From the NCBI GenBank assembly GCA_949130485.1, contig OX422197.1, forward strand, positions 7,110,991 to 7,174,990: DNA of 64,000 nucleotides, given 5' to 3'. Source of the DNA: Agelas oroides. Taxonomy: Eukaryota > Porifera > Demospongiae > Agelasida > Agelasidae. The notes below the pieces were generated by a model. The model searched no databases and was not told the DNA's origin. It was given only the letters and a program-made list of their open reading frames with translations. Both the position numbers and the translations under genes were made by a program. Position 1 is the stretch's first letter. Each line of letters begins with the position of its first letter. Below are positions 45,476 through 57,745 of this stretch, piece after piece.

Positions 45476-45979
45476 CTACTTTTGCTACAGCCAAGAGCAA
45501 CAACAGTAGTAACTAGATCCCACTGGGGATCCAGAAATTTCTACCTGTAGGGAAAATACAAGAGTTTGTGTCTCACTGATTCAATCATTTTTCGATGACA
45601 AATCACGTCATAGCTCTTTCAAATCTTCATCCTTCGTGTTCCCCAGGGAGATTCTATAAGAACATACGACGGTGAAACCAACCAATGCAGTAAACTTGGA
45701 TTTTTCGGTGTGGAACTGTTCCGGGTAAGCGTCACTTTCACGAAGGGCAGCACCGAAGTTAACGCTTTATAGTGCTGGCTCCGCGATTCAATTGTAGGCG
45801 AAGACTGTTTATTTCTACACTGAAATACCCTCCATCGTAGGTGCCAACTAGCGACTTACACACTGGATGGTCGATACTTTGATGGCAGAAACAGGCACTG
45901 AACTTAGCTACATCGATCGCTAGTTTCTGCAGATCAATAATACACTTCCATAATCTTCTCCGCATTACATAAAACCATT

Positions 45980-46285
45980 TAGTCACGCCTTAATGCACCT
46001 AAGAAGAGGAGAGGGTCTCGTGACATTTGGCCGATCCTTCACGCTTCATTAACCTTGATTGCTTTGTGGAGAGCTTTTCCATTCGCCAATTAAAACACAA
46101 TCTGTAAGTGTAACACCAGAAATTCTTGGCTACTTTAGCACGATGACACAATACCTTTTTGGCTGTTAATTTGTTATCAGTTCTCAACTATGATACAGCA
46201 AACTATGAAGTTTTAATGAAGCCCAAGGAATCAGTCCAATGTCACCAGATCCTCTCCTCGCTGGTAGGGTGTGGGCACGAGACTG
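45980..46285. mobile_element. Degraded copy of the 30471-30782 MITE
   Basis: Shares gagggtctcgtgacatt, cattaaccttgattgcttt, atttgttatcagtt and cctctcctcg with that element, and ends gggcacgagact. No clear target duplication. Confidence 0.75.
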
Positions 46286-46721
46286 GGTATAACCCAGTAC
46301 AAGTTGTTTGCAACAGTACACAAGGAGTGGTCACTCTCACAAGTCGATAAGCGCCGTACTTAACGTTTGCAACTGGACTTGTTGTGACCCGTATACTAAG
46401 GAAATAGGAGTAGCTTACCTATTGCTCCATAATTTTACTACCATGAAAAAGCAACAAATCTCATTGTAAATATTTACCAATTCATGAAGTCACAAACTGC
46501 TTTTGCCAAAGTCACAAAGTCATGGTAAATTTTGTATAAGTCACGAAGTCAAATCACAAGAACATTTTTTTCCAAAGTCACGGAGTCATCAGCAGGTCTA
46601 GCAGTGCAGTCAATGTGGTCATGGGGGCACAGTAAAATTTGAGTGGTCACTCAAAATTTGCTAACTTAAGTACTGTGCCAATGTAAGTGACCACCTCTTG
46701 GTACATTAGCCGCCATGTGCT

Positions 46722-47060
46722 ATTATATAAGTATCACCATAGTACAAAGCTACACCGGAAATATCATGGTTTTGTTTCTGTCATTATTGTTACAAGGGTG
46801 CAGCATGATTAACAGTACAGATGGCAACAAACGAGTGATATTTTTTCCGGTATAGCTTTGGTACTATTGTGGTAATGATTTTATGATATGAACCTTTTCA
46901 TTGCCCGCTCAGATGTAGCACACATGACTTGAAGTACCTGATATGGATTCTCATGTGACTTGAAGTAAAAAAAAATATAGCTCTGCACACAGCTGCAAGT
47001 CTTCTCCATTGACCCCTCTACATTCACGTGTTAGACGTATGATAAATGGTATTTATACTA
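46722..47060. repeat. Dispersed duplicate containing a foldback element, copy 1
   Basis: Foldback 46729-46880: agtatcaccatagtacaaag faces the inverted tttggtactattgtggtaat. The downstream sequence to about 47060 (cattgaccc, gacgtatgataaa) is also shared with 49201-49520. Confidence 0.75.
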
Positions 47061-47798
47061 GCCCTAACCTACACTTCAACCTATACTAGACGAATGCAGA
47101 GCATTGTGGGGCGAGCCTGAGCAAGCAGTATGTCAAGGACTACAATTGCGCATGCGCAGTTCGTACACACGCGCGTACCCTTTCGCACTTGTCGAGGTGT
47201 CGAAGTTGGCGTGGCGTTTAGTAAGAAGTAAAGTTGCTGTTTGCTTACTGTGCCTCATCCAAGTGTAGAAATGACAAAGGCAGCGTTGTACATTATTCAC
47301 ACAGGAATGACCTCGTAATTGAAAGTCTTCAATTCTTGGCCAACCCACATCTAGTTTTCTGCTTAGGGGTGAGAAACAATGAATTGGTTTGGAAGAGGCT
47401 AACATGCAATTTTTTTGTGTACACAATCACCGTTATGGTTTATCAATTTTTGTTGTAAACAACATGACATTACACTAATAACGATATAAAAGTGATGACA
47501 TAATATTTCCTGTTTGCATGGGAGCTTCAAATGGTAGTTTTTTACACATTGCCAGTGAGTTAGTGGATGTTGGTTGGTTCAGTTTTTCCATTAGGGCTGT
47601 GTCATTGCTATCTCAACACCATTGTCGGTAGCCACAAAAGTTTTCCATTTTTTCTATGACATCATTTTCTCTGAGAGTTTCTACTCCAGGTTGCTGAACG
47701 TCGTGCTAGAAAAGTCTATATTTGCATCATCATTGTCTCTGGCAGATTGTGTAGTGGAGACAATTGTGGCAAATGCTTCCCATTCTTGCTTACCTGGG

Positions 47799-47874
47799 TA
47801 GCCTCGTTCCCAGGCTCTCCCCGCTAAGAAGGGCCCTCCCCCCTCTTAGTGGGGAGAGCCTGGGAACGAGGCTA
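47799..47874. mobile_element. 76-bp near-perfect palindromic MITE
   Basis: TAGCCTCGTTCCCAGGCTCT on the left and its exact inverse on the right, with a short centre. Flanks tacctggg and cacctggg are nearly identical. Confidence 0.88.
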
Positions 47875-47981
47875 CACCTGGGTACAGTTCACTGAAATCA
47901 CACAGCTATTGCTTGAATTCTTTGTTGTTAAAGATCACCTGACGGATGGTGTCCTTTTCCTCCTTGACGTCGGCTTCTTCG

Positions 47982-48150
47982 CTTGCGGTCACGGAAGCCA
48001 TGTACGCTAATACCCTATTGGAAGCCCTACATACTTCATGCGACCAAGCGCGGCGCGCGGGTGATTCTCTTGCGGTCACGGAAGCCATGTACGCGAATGC
48101 GAAGCCCTACATACTTCGTGCGACCAAGCGCGGCGCGCGGGTGACGGTCG
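47982..48150. repeat. 87-bp tandem duplication
   Basis: Two copies of cttgcggtcacggaagccat through gcggcgcgcgggtga. More GC-rich than the surroundings. Confidence 0.88.
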
Positions 48151-48235
48151 TACGATAATAATAATAATACATATATGAAATCTCCCAGCTGTACCGTCTA
48201 TGTGGGGCTCGCTCAGGCTCGCCCCAATAAAGCAC

Positions 48236-48440
48236 TATATAACCCGTTACCCAGGCAACATATAAGAATGTTGCCCATATCTCTCTTGTACAGTGATGTT
48301 GCCTAGGTAACAGGTTATATAATAGTTATATCCCTCCCTGGGGTGTGGTCTTGCGCATTGGTGTCGGGCGTAGCCCGACATCAATGTGTAAAACGACCAC
48401 CCCCCAGGGAGGGATATAACTATTACGTATAGCATTAAGG
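48236..48440. mobile_element. Nested palindromes
   Basis: Outer arms: tataacccgttacccaggca faces tgcctaggtaacaggttata. A second palindrome follows: tagttatatccctccctggg faces cccagggagggatataacta, with a central hairpin tgtcgggcgtagcccgaca. Confidence 0.8.
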
Positions 48441-48442
48441 TC

Positions 48443-48680
48443 TGGACACTTTCACTAGGAAAACTGGGGCCTAATTATTAAGTGTATTGGCATGTTACAA
48501 CTTGGCAGCTAGTTTGTGTGTGCCATGGCTTGCACTGATAATGTGGTATGTTTGTAATTAACACCTACAATTACTGACGATATATCAACTGGCCCCATTT
48601 TCCTAATGAATGTGTCTAGATCCTATTTTTCAACAGTGCCGCAGGACGTGTGTAAAACATTTGGTCTGGGGACGGGACTG
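48443..48680. mobile_element. Related copy of the 16675-17027 foldback element
   Basis: Shares aggtctggrcactttcac, gcctaattat and aagtgtattggcatgtt with it, and ends catttggtctgggga. Confidence 0.7.
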
Positions 48681-48689
48681 CTCAGTACC

Positions 48690-48769
48690 TAGCCTCGTTC
48701 CTGGGCCACTCCCAGATTGTATCTCACAGCCGTGGAGACCAATCTGGGAGTGGCCTGGGAACGAAGCTA
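48690..48769. mobile_element. 80-bp MITE with diverged 9-bp target duplication
   Basis: Starts tagcctcgttcctgggccac and ends gtggcctgggaacgaagcta. Flanks ctcagtacc and cttggtacc agree at 7 of 9 bases. Confidence 0.82.
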
Positions 48770-49200
48770 CTTGGTACCTTCTGTACCTTTGAGGTCATCG
48801 TCAAATGGAAGCAAGTTTATCGGACACAATTCTCTAATTTAATGTGGTGTCACTGGTGTGCAATATTTCAACTCAGTGAGACCAGTTACGCTGGTCACAT
48901 GGTCTTGTACCATATTGATTGAGGGGCGTGTCACCCCCAGTGTGTGTAGTGATTGCAGTTGTGTGTTGAGACTTCACACAGCAAGAACAAACCTTCATTG
49001 CAATGTTTCAGCAGGAGAGCGTAATATTATTAACTCTTCCTTCTGCTTTGTATGTCCTTACAGCACTCCTGGTTTCAGTCAGACCGCTGATAACAGTGTC
49101 GTTTCAAGTACAAACAACAGCAGTTGCTACACAGAAACACTCATTTCATCTGGTGTGCATTATTTCAGCTCTGGTGAGACCAGTTATAATGTACCTGAAA

Positions 49201-49520
49201 TGGGACTATATAAGTATCACCATAGTACAAAGCTATACTGGAAAATATCACCATTTTATTGCTGTTGGCTGTATTGTTGCAAGTGCACAGTGTGAGTGGC
49301 AATGCCAAAGAATAAACAAGTGATACCTTTTATGGTACAACTTTGTAGTATGGTGATAATGATTTTAGCATACAAACCTCCAATTCATTGTGTGTTGAGA
49401 CGTACATGTAGCTCACATGAAAAATACAGGCTCTATCAACTGTACATACCTACACGGCTTCCCCATTGACTCCTGTACACTCATGTGAGACGTATGATAA
49501 AACTGGCATTGTACCTCTTC
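49201..49520. repeat. Dispersed duplicate containing a foldback element, copy 2
   Basis: Homologous to 46722-47060, same orientation, clearly diverged. Confidence 0.7.
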
Positions 49521-49653
49521 CTCCATGAGAAAGAGCCTGGGTAGAAGGTTATGATAAAACAAAGTGGTCTTGTTGATGGGCAGCTGCCCATTACCTTATA
49601 TGAAAGTCTTCTGTCCCCACGCAGGAAAAGCAGAAGTCATCTGAGCCACTATT

Positions 49654-49655
<2 letters not shown>

Positions 49656-49737
<82 letters not shown>

Positions 49738-49741
49738 GTGT
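49656..49741. repeat. (GT)n microsatellite, intergenic
   Basis: About 43 GT units with one GC interruption. Confidence 0.95.
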
Positions 49742-50010
49742 TTGAAAACTACTTGTCTTGACTAATAAGAAGAGCCTTGCTTTCAAGCATAATGTGTGCA
49801 ATTTGAATATGCTCCACCTCCCCCCTCCCCCCCCCCCCCCAATTTGTTGCCTCTGCACCAAATGGACTGCTTGTACAATAATGGGAACGAATACAAGACC
49901 TGGTGAAATCATCTCCGTCTGGAATACCTCCTTATGAAGTTCTGTTCTTTTTTAAGCAGCACTTCTGGACAGAAATGCTTACACCAGTGTACCAAATCGA
50001 TACATGTGTA

Positions 50011-50447
50011 TAGCCTCATTCCCAGGCTGTTCTCACCTCCAGTTCTTGAATCACTTACAGTATGCAGAAATGGAGGGGAAGGCCTGAGAGATTTTATCCT
50101 GTGCACTGTGATGTGACATAGTAATAGATAGACACACATGAGGGGTGGTGCCCAACGAAGAGTCCTGAGGCCGTTCTTGTAATATCTTGTCCAAGAACTT
50201 GAGACTGTAACGTTTGAAAGACAGTGTCAATACAGCTGATTGTTCCATTGTTCAGTAGACTCTCGACTGATCAATGCAAAGTTTGTGAGTTACAATGATT
50301 GGGCACCGCCCCCATCTTTCTACCCTCTGTCTACCTGACATCATCACACGTGATGAAATCTCCCAGGCCTTCCCTCTCAGTTTTTGCATACTGCAAGCGA
50401 TCATTACTGGAGCCAGAATATGCAGAAACGGCCTGGGAATGAGGCTA
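50011..50447. mobile_element. 437-bp MITE with perfect 9-bp target duplication
   Basis: Starts TAGCCTCATTCCCAGGC and ends GCCTGGGAATGAGGCTA. Flanked by identical acatgtgta at 50002-50010 and 50448-50456. Confidence 0.92.
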
Positions 50448-50586
50448 ACATGTGTACAAGATTTTGGTACAATTAAGGTTCTGTCCCCAAATTGTGTTGA
50501 TAGCAGTACCAGCTCTGTTTTAGGTATTGCACTTCTCATCACACTCAATTTAGCCGTTGGTATTTCTGTTGCCACGTGTTTGTAAT

Positions 50587-51350
50587 GCAGGAATCACTTT
50601 CATCAATGGAAGTCCTCTTCCACAATGGTGCCGGGGAGAGAACTGATCACTTTGAAGTAGTTGGTAGAACAAACATATTCCCTGTTCAACTAGCTACCCC
50701 CTTTCAGGAGGAGCAGGAATTTGGTGGGAATTCCTTGGCTGTTTCAATATCAGACCCACCGTCTGGAGGAGAGAGCCACCCTCATGTACTCATATGGGTA
50801 CCAGAAAAACACACAGGTCATCAAGGTGGGTGGAGCCACAGAGGGAAATTGTGGACTTCTTTTACGTGTAGTAGTTGGTGTTGAATGTCGAATTGTCAAG
50901 AAACATGTTTTGTTTTATGCCTCTTATATGTGTTATCGCTCCCTCTCCCCTTTTCTCCCCCTTCCCACTCCATCCCTCATCTACTCTTCCCTCCTCTCCT
51001 CTCTCCCCTCCTCTCCTCTCTCCCCTCCTTACCTCTTTCCCTCCCCCTCCCCTTTCCCCCTTCCCCTCTCCCATTCCTCTTCTTCCCCTCTCTCCTCCCC
51101 CCTCCCCCTTCCCTAGCTACCCAGTCGGCAAGCCCTTCACTCCGATTTTTCTGCTGAGCTGAAGTTGGAGGGAAGGTATGTACACGGTTGACATGCATGC
51201 ATGGTGGTCTCTAGCTAGTTCCCTGTTCACGTGTTATGTTGTGTGTTTCATTCTTACAACAGGGTAACTGCTATGTTCCACCGACAAGGAGACACGGACG
51301 GTGAAACTAGCCAAGATCCATGCAGACCAGCTCCTGGGCTCTGTTAAAGG
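50587..51350 (+). pseudogene. Exon-like fragments, one matching the end of HACE1 exon 21
   Basis: At 50787-50831 the plus strand reads YSYGYQKNTQVIK followed by gtgggt. HACE1 exon 21 (minus strand, 3166-3128) reads [13 protein letters not shown] with the same gtgggt donor, and about 40 of 45 bases match. Upstream similarity fades quickly. Two later open segments with splice-like borders (51117-51177 and from 51262) can be joined in frame but do not match HACE1. This is most likely a decayed duplicate; an unrecognised small gene is possible. Confidence 0.45.
50940..51115. repeat. C/T-rich tract
   Basis: Irregular CTCC/CCCT pyrimidine run on the plus strand. Confidence 0.85.
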
Positions 51351-51829
51351 ATGTTCACATGATTGCTGTGTACAGTTGGCTGGCTGACTTGCTGCTGGTA
51401 TGTTTCAGCTGTATTACACTGGTATTATGCAAGTAGCCTTGAGCCCAGGCACATTGGAGCAGGGCCGTAGCAAGGTATTTCAAGGTGGTGTGGCCAAAGT
51501 GTGCATACCACATGTAGAATCTAGGGGGGTCTGGGGGCCATGCTCCCCCAGAAAAATGTTAAACTAGACGCTAGGAGATCGCTTCTGAGGCCATTGTTAG
51601 ACCACAAATGTCATTACGTTCTGCAATGCTTATCAAACAGAATTTCAATAGTTGCTACACGTACTCTCTGTGAGGTAGTGATCACAGATTGGGCGTAACT
51701 TAGTGCACATAGTAGCTGCATATATGAGAGGCATACCCCGCAGCCAAAAAATTGCTTGGAGATCGCTGCTTAGCTGTGATCATCGGCAAGCAGGATTCTG
51801 ATTCACATTGCATGAGTGTACTGAATGAG

Positions 51830-51928
51830 TAGTCTTGTTCCCAGGCTCCTGCCCAGCTTTCCATCGCTGGCAGTACGTCACGTCCTGCAAACGATGGAAA
51901 GCTGGGCGGGAGCCTGGGAGCGAGGATA
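51830..51928. mobile_element. 99-bp foldback MITE
   Basis: Left tagtcttgttcccaggctcc and right ggagcctgggagcgaggata, with inner arms cccagctttccatcg / cgatggaaagctggg. Confidence 0.8.
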
Positions 51929-52284
51929 GTGTTTTGGATTCTGCGTATGAACTTAGCTGCGCGCACGTGCTGCAGGCAGCACGGGCTTTGTCGCAGTAAG
52001 GAATGGCCATTGAGTGAACCGAAATGACTGAAAATCCTAACGCAACGTTACCATTTTTTCAGTGAAATTTACACGATCCGTTTTCCCAGACGAGGCGCCT
52101 CAGCTTACTAGTTCTTATACGTGTGACTTCATGTGTATTCAAAGTGCGCATGTGCACGTTCACGAAAAAGTGGTCGGGCCAAAACCCAACCAGCCCGACC
52201 GCTTGCTACGGCCATGTGGAGGTCCTGGAAACATGATTAGGAAGCAAATTTATAGATATTTATATACAAGGTTGTGATATAGGG

Positions 52285-52557
52285 GAGAGCCTAGTCTTGC
52301 TCCCAGGCTCTCTCCACTGATCATGAGGAAGGTTAGGTGAGAACCTAGCCTCGCTCCCAGGCTCCCTCCACTAGGGAGGGTTAGGTGAGAGCCTAGTTTC
52401 GCTCCCAGGCTCTCTCCACTAGGGAGGGTTAGGTGAGAACCTAGGCTCGCTCCCAGGCTCTCTCCACTGACCATGAGGAAGGTTAGGTGAGAACCTAGCC
52501 TCGCTCCCAGGCTCTCTTCACTAAGGAGGGTTAGGGGGAACCTGGAACAAGGCTAGT
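52285..52557. repeat. Tandem array of MITE-end sequences
   Basis: About five units of gcctagcctcgctcccaggc, tctctccact and agggagggttaggtgagaac, of 60-75 bp. Confidence 0.85.
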
Positions 52558-52980
52558 TCTGAGATTTGGTTAAACCCAGACTTTTTCATTCCAGATTTTG
52601 TGAAGCTGTGAGACAAAATCTGAAATGGAAACCTACGTGTGAAGCTACCATTGCCCTCGATCCCTTGTGTACCCTTTCCTGCTTCTCACCTTCTCAGCTA
52701 CTCTCTTTCTCTTTCCTTTTTCTCTCTTCCCATAGACAATAAAACAACAGAGAGGAAGAAGACTTATGAGATGAGGGGGGGAGGAAAGAGCCCCATGATA
52801 TTTTTGTTCTCTGCAGGAATGAAGTTTGAAATTTTAGTACCAGGAACTGTCATGTCAACCCCCTGTCATTATGAAATGAATTGATGTAACCTGAGTTTTA
52901 ATGACCACATTTAGCTGTTGGAGGTACTCAATGTGAACTTACATTGGCATTACAAGTCCTCAAGGAACTATTCCAAATAC

Positions 52981-55900
52981 CATTCTGAAGAATTTCTGTT
53001 TGTTAGTCAGCATGCGGAAGTAAAGCCTAGTACGAAGAGAACAAGCCAAAACATAAATGTGGACAAACACCAAATTCTATATTCTCTGCTTCTAACATTC
53101 TGAAGAGTTTCTCTTTGGTAGTCAGCATGCAGAAGTAAAGTGTACAAAAAGATCCAGCCTGAGAGTTGAATATGGACAAACACTAAATTCTATATTCTCT
53201 GCTTCTAACATTGTGAAGAGTTTATCTTTGGTAGTCAGCATGCAGAAGTAAAGTGTACAAAAAGATCCAGCCTGAGAGTTGAATATGGACAAACACCAAA
53301 TTCTATATTCTCTGCTTCTAACATTCTGAAGAGTTTCTCTTTGGTAGTCAGCATGCAGAAGTAAAGTGTACAAAAAGATCCAGCCTGAGAGTTGAATATG
53401 GACAAACACCAAATTCTATATTCTCTGCTTCTAACATTGTGAAGAGTTTCTCTTTGGTAGTCAGCATGCAGAAGTAAAGTGTACAAAAAGATCCAGCCTG
53501 AGAGTTGAATATGGACAAACACCAGATTCTATATTCTCTGCTTCTAACATTCTGAAGAGTTTCTCTTTGGTAGTCAGCATGCAGAAGTAAAGTGTACAAA
53601 AAGATCCAGCCTGAGAGTTGAATATGGACAAACACTAAATTCTATATTCTCTGCTTCTAACATTGTGAAGACTTTATCTTTGGTAGTCAGCATGCAGAAG
53701 TAAAGTGTACAAAAAGATCCAGCCTGAGAGTTGAATATGGACAAACACCAGATTCTATATTCTCTGCTTCTAACATTCTGAAGAGTTTCTCTTTGGTAGT
53801 CAGCATGCAGAAGTAAAGTGTACAAAAAGATCCAGCCTGAGAGTTGAATATGGACAAACACCAAATTCTATATTCTCTGCTTCTAACATTCTGAAGAGTT
53901 TCTCTTTGGTAGTCAGCATGCAGAAGTAAAGTGTACAAAAAGATCCAGCCTGAGAGTTGAATATGGACAAACACCAAATTCTATATTCTCTGCTTCTAAC
54001 ATTCTGAAGAGTTTCTCTTTGGTAGTCAGCATGCAGAAGTAGAGTGTACAAAAAGATCCAGCCTGAGAGTTGAATGTGGACAAACACTAAATTCTATATT
54101 CTCTGCTTCTAACATTCTGAAGAGTTTCTCTTTGGTAGTCAGCATGCAGAAGTAAAGTGTACAAAAAGATCCAGCCTGAGAGTTGAATATGGACAAACAC
54201 CAAATTCTATATTCTCTGCTTCTAACATTGTGAAGAGTTTATCTTTGGTAGTCAACATGCAGAAGTAAAGTGTACAAAAAGATCCAGCCTGAGAGTTGAA
54301 TGTGGACAAACACTAAATTCTATATTCTCTGCTTCTAACATTGTGAAGAGTTTCTCTTTGGTAGTCAGCATGCAGAAGTAAAGTGTACAAAAAGATCCAG
54401 CCTGAGAGTTGAATATGGACAAACACCAGATTCTATATTCTCTGCTTCTAACATTGTGAACAGTTTCTCTTTGGTGGTCAGCATGCAGAAGTAAAGTGTA
54501 CAAAAAGATCCAGCCTGAGAGTTGAATGTGGACAAACACTAAACTCTCTGCTTCTAACATCCTGAAGAGTTTCTCTTTGGTAGTCAGCATGCAGAAGTAA
54601 AGTGTACAAAAAGATCCAGCCTGAGAGTTGAATATGGACAAACACCAAATTCTATATTCTCTGCTTCTAACATTGTGAAGAGTTTCTGTTTGGTAGTCAG
54701 CATGCAGAAGTAAAGTGTACAAAAAGATCCAGCCTGAGAGTTGAATGTGGACAAACACTAAATTCTATATTCTCTGCTTCTAACATTGTGAAGAGTTTCT
54801 CTTTGGTAGTCAGCATGCAGAAGTAAAGTGTACAAAAAGATCCAGCCTGAGAGTTGAATGTGGACAAACACCAAATTCTATATTCTCTGCTTCTAACATT
54901 CTGAAGAGCTTCTCTTTGATAGTCAGCATGCAGAAGTAGAGTGTACAAAAAGATCCAGCCTGAGAGTTGAATGTGGACAAACACCAAATTCTATATTCTC
55001 TGCTTCTAACATTCTGAAGAGCTTCTCTTTGATAGTCAGCATGCAGAAGTAGAGTGTACAAAAAGATCCAGCCTGAGAGTTGAATGTGGACAAACACCAA
55101 ATTCTATATTCTCTGCTTCTAACATTCTGAAGAGTTTCTCTTTGGTAGACAGCATGCAGAAGTAAAGTGTACAAAAAGATCCAGCCTGAGAGTTGAATGT
55201 GGACAAACACCAGATTCTATATTCTCTGCTTCTAACATTCTGAAGAGTTTCTCTTTGGTGGTCAGCATGCAGAAGTAAAGTGTACAAAAAGATCCAGCCT
55301 GAGAGTTGAATGTGGACAAACACCAAATTCTATATTCTCTACTTCTAACATTCTGAAGAGTTTCTCTTTGGTAGTCAGCATGCAGAAGTAAAGTGTACAA
55401 AAAGATCCAGCCTGAGAGTTGAATGTGGACAAACACCAAATTCTATATTCTCTGCTTCTAACATTGTGAAGAGTTTCTCTTTGGTAGTCAGCATGCAGAA
55501 GTAAAGTGTACAAAAAGATCCAGCCTGAGAGTTGAATGTGGACAAACACCAAATTCTATATTCTCTGCTTCTAACATTCTGAAGAGCTTCTCTTTGATAG
55601 TCAGCATGCAGAAGTAGAGTGTACAAAAAGATCCAGCCTGAGAGTTGAATGTGGACAAACACCAAATTCTATATTCTCTGCTTCTAACATTCTGAAGAGC
55701 TTCTCTTTGATAGTCAGCATGCAGAAGTAGAGTGTACAAAAAGATCCAGCCTGAGAGTTGAATGTGGACAAACACCAAATTCTATATTCTCTGCTTCTAA
55801 CATTCTGAAGAGTTTCTCTTTGGTAGACAGCATGCAGAAGTAAAGTGTACAAAAAGATCCAGCCTGAGAGTTGAATGTGGACAAACACCAGATTCTATAT

Positions 55901-57478
55901 TCTCTGCTTCTAACATTCTGAAGAGTTTCTCTTTGGTGGTCAGCATGCAGAAGTAAAGTGTACAAAAAGATCCAGCCTGAGAGTTGAATGTGGACAAACA
56001 CCAAATTCTATATTCTCTGCTTCTAACATTCTGAAGAGTTTCTCTTTGGTAGTCAGCATGCAGAAGTAAAGTGTACAAAAAGATCCAGCCTGAGAGTTGA
56101 ATGTGGACAAACACCAAATTCTATATTCTCTGCTTCTAACATTGTGAAGAGTTTCTCTTTGGTAGTCAGCATGCAGAAGTAAAGTGTACAAAAAGATCCA
56201 GCCTGAGAGTTGAATGTGGACAAACACCAAATTCTATATTCTCTGCTTCTAACATTCTGAAGAGCTTCTCTTTGATAGTCAGCATGCAGAAGTAGAGTGT
56301 ACAAAAAGATCCAGCCTGAGAGTTGAATGTGGACAAACACCAAATTCTATATTCTCTGCTTCTAACATTCTGAAGAGCTTCTCTTTGATAGTCAGCATGC
56401 AGAAGTAGAGTGTACAAAAAGATCCAGCCTGAGAGTTGAATGTGGACAAACACCAAATTCTATATTCTCTGCTTCTAACATTCTGAAGAGTTTCTCTTTG
56501 GTAGACAGCATGCAGAAGTAAAGTGTACAAAAAGATCCAGCCTGAGAGTTGAATGTGGACAAACACCAGATTCTATATTCTCTGCTTCTAACATTCTGAA
56601 GAGTTTCTCTTTGGTGGTCAGCATGCAGAAGTAAAGTGTACAAAAAGATCCAGCCTGAGAGTTGAATGTGGACAAACACCAAATTCTATATTCTCTGCTT
56701 CTAACATTCTGAAGAGTTTCTCTTTGGTAGTCAGCATGCAGAAGTAAAGTGTACAAAAAGATCCAGCCTGAGAGTTGAATGTGGACAAACACCAAATTCT
56801 ATATTCTCTGCTTCTAACATTGTGAAGAGTTTCTCTTTGGTATAGTCAGCATGCAGAAGTAAAGTGTACAAAAAGATCCAGCCTGAGAGTTGAATGTGGA
56901 CAAACACCAAATTCTATATTCTCAGCTTCTAACATTCTGAAGAGTTTCTCTTTGGTAGTCAGCATGCAGAAGTAAAGTGTACAAAAAGATCCAGCCTGAG
57001 AGTTGAATATGGACAAACACCAAATTCTATATTCTCTGCTTCTAACATTGTGAAGAGTTTCTCTTTGGTAGTCAGCATGCAGAAGTAAAGTGCACAAAAA
57101 GATCCAGCCTGAGAGTTGAATATGGACAAACACCAAATTCTATATTCTCTGCTTCTAACATTGTGAAGAGTTTCTCTTTGGTAGTCAGCATGCAGAAGTA
57201 AAGTGTACAAAAAGATCCAGCCTGAGAGTTGAATATGGACAAACACCAAATTCTATATTCTCTGCTTCTAACATTGTGAAGGGTTTCTCTTTGGTAGTCA
57301 GCATGCAGAAGTAAAGTGTACAAAAAGATCCAGCCTGAGAGTTGAATGTGGACAAACACCAAATTCTATATTCTCTGCTTCTAACATTCTGAAGAGTTTC
57401 TCTTTGGTAGTCAACATGCAGAAGTAAAGTGTACAAAAAGATCCAGCCTGAGAGTTGAATGTGGACAAACACCAAATT
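52981..57478. repeat. 113-bp satellite array, about 39 copies, with 678-bp higher-order units
   Basis: Each unit contains gtcagcatgcagaagtaaag, tgtacaaaaagatccagcct, gagagttgaa and tctctgcttctaacatt. Between about 54810 and 56800 the variant order repeats every 678 bp (six units). The first unit is diverged in its centre. The 95-106-codon minus-strand frames recur every 113 bp and are by-products. The right end joins a MITE end at 57479. Confidence 0.95.
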
Positions 57479-57513
57479 CTGGGGTTGGTTGGGTCTGGCT
57501 TGCGAGACTACCC
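57479..57513. mobile_element. Orphan MITE right end adjoining the satellite
   Basis: ggggttggttgggt and ctggcttgcgagacta match the right end of the element at 14013-14127. No left end is seen beside the array. Confidence 0.75.
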
Positions 57514-57745
57514 CAGCAGCATGGATATCTTAGTTTCTACTGACTCTGCAAAGAAAAGCCTTCAATCACATCCACCATTCTGGTGTCCCACAGATAATAA
57601 TTCCAATGCAGCACGTATATCTACACAATCCAGTTTGGAAAGATTGTTCCACTGCATGGATACGCATGCATGCAAGTCTGTCTGCCTCGATTGTGTGGGT
57701 GGGGCTGCATGATTAAAATTCCAACGTTGATTTGTTTACCCAAAG

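Noticed and set aside
53122..57475. Recurring 95-106-codon frames on the minus strand
   Set aside because: They repeat every 113 bp because the satellite does. Each frame crosses unit borders and ends at the same stop, and there is no sign of a real gene family.
52981..57478. Possible CRISPR-like array
   Set aside because: The whole 113-bp unit repeats, with no unique spacers, and the DNA is clearly from an animal.
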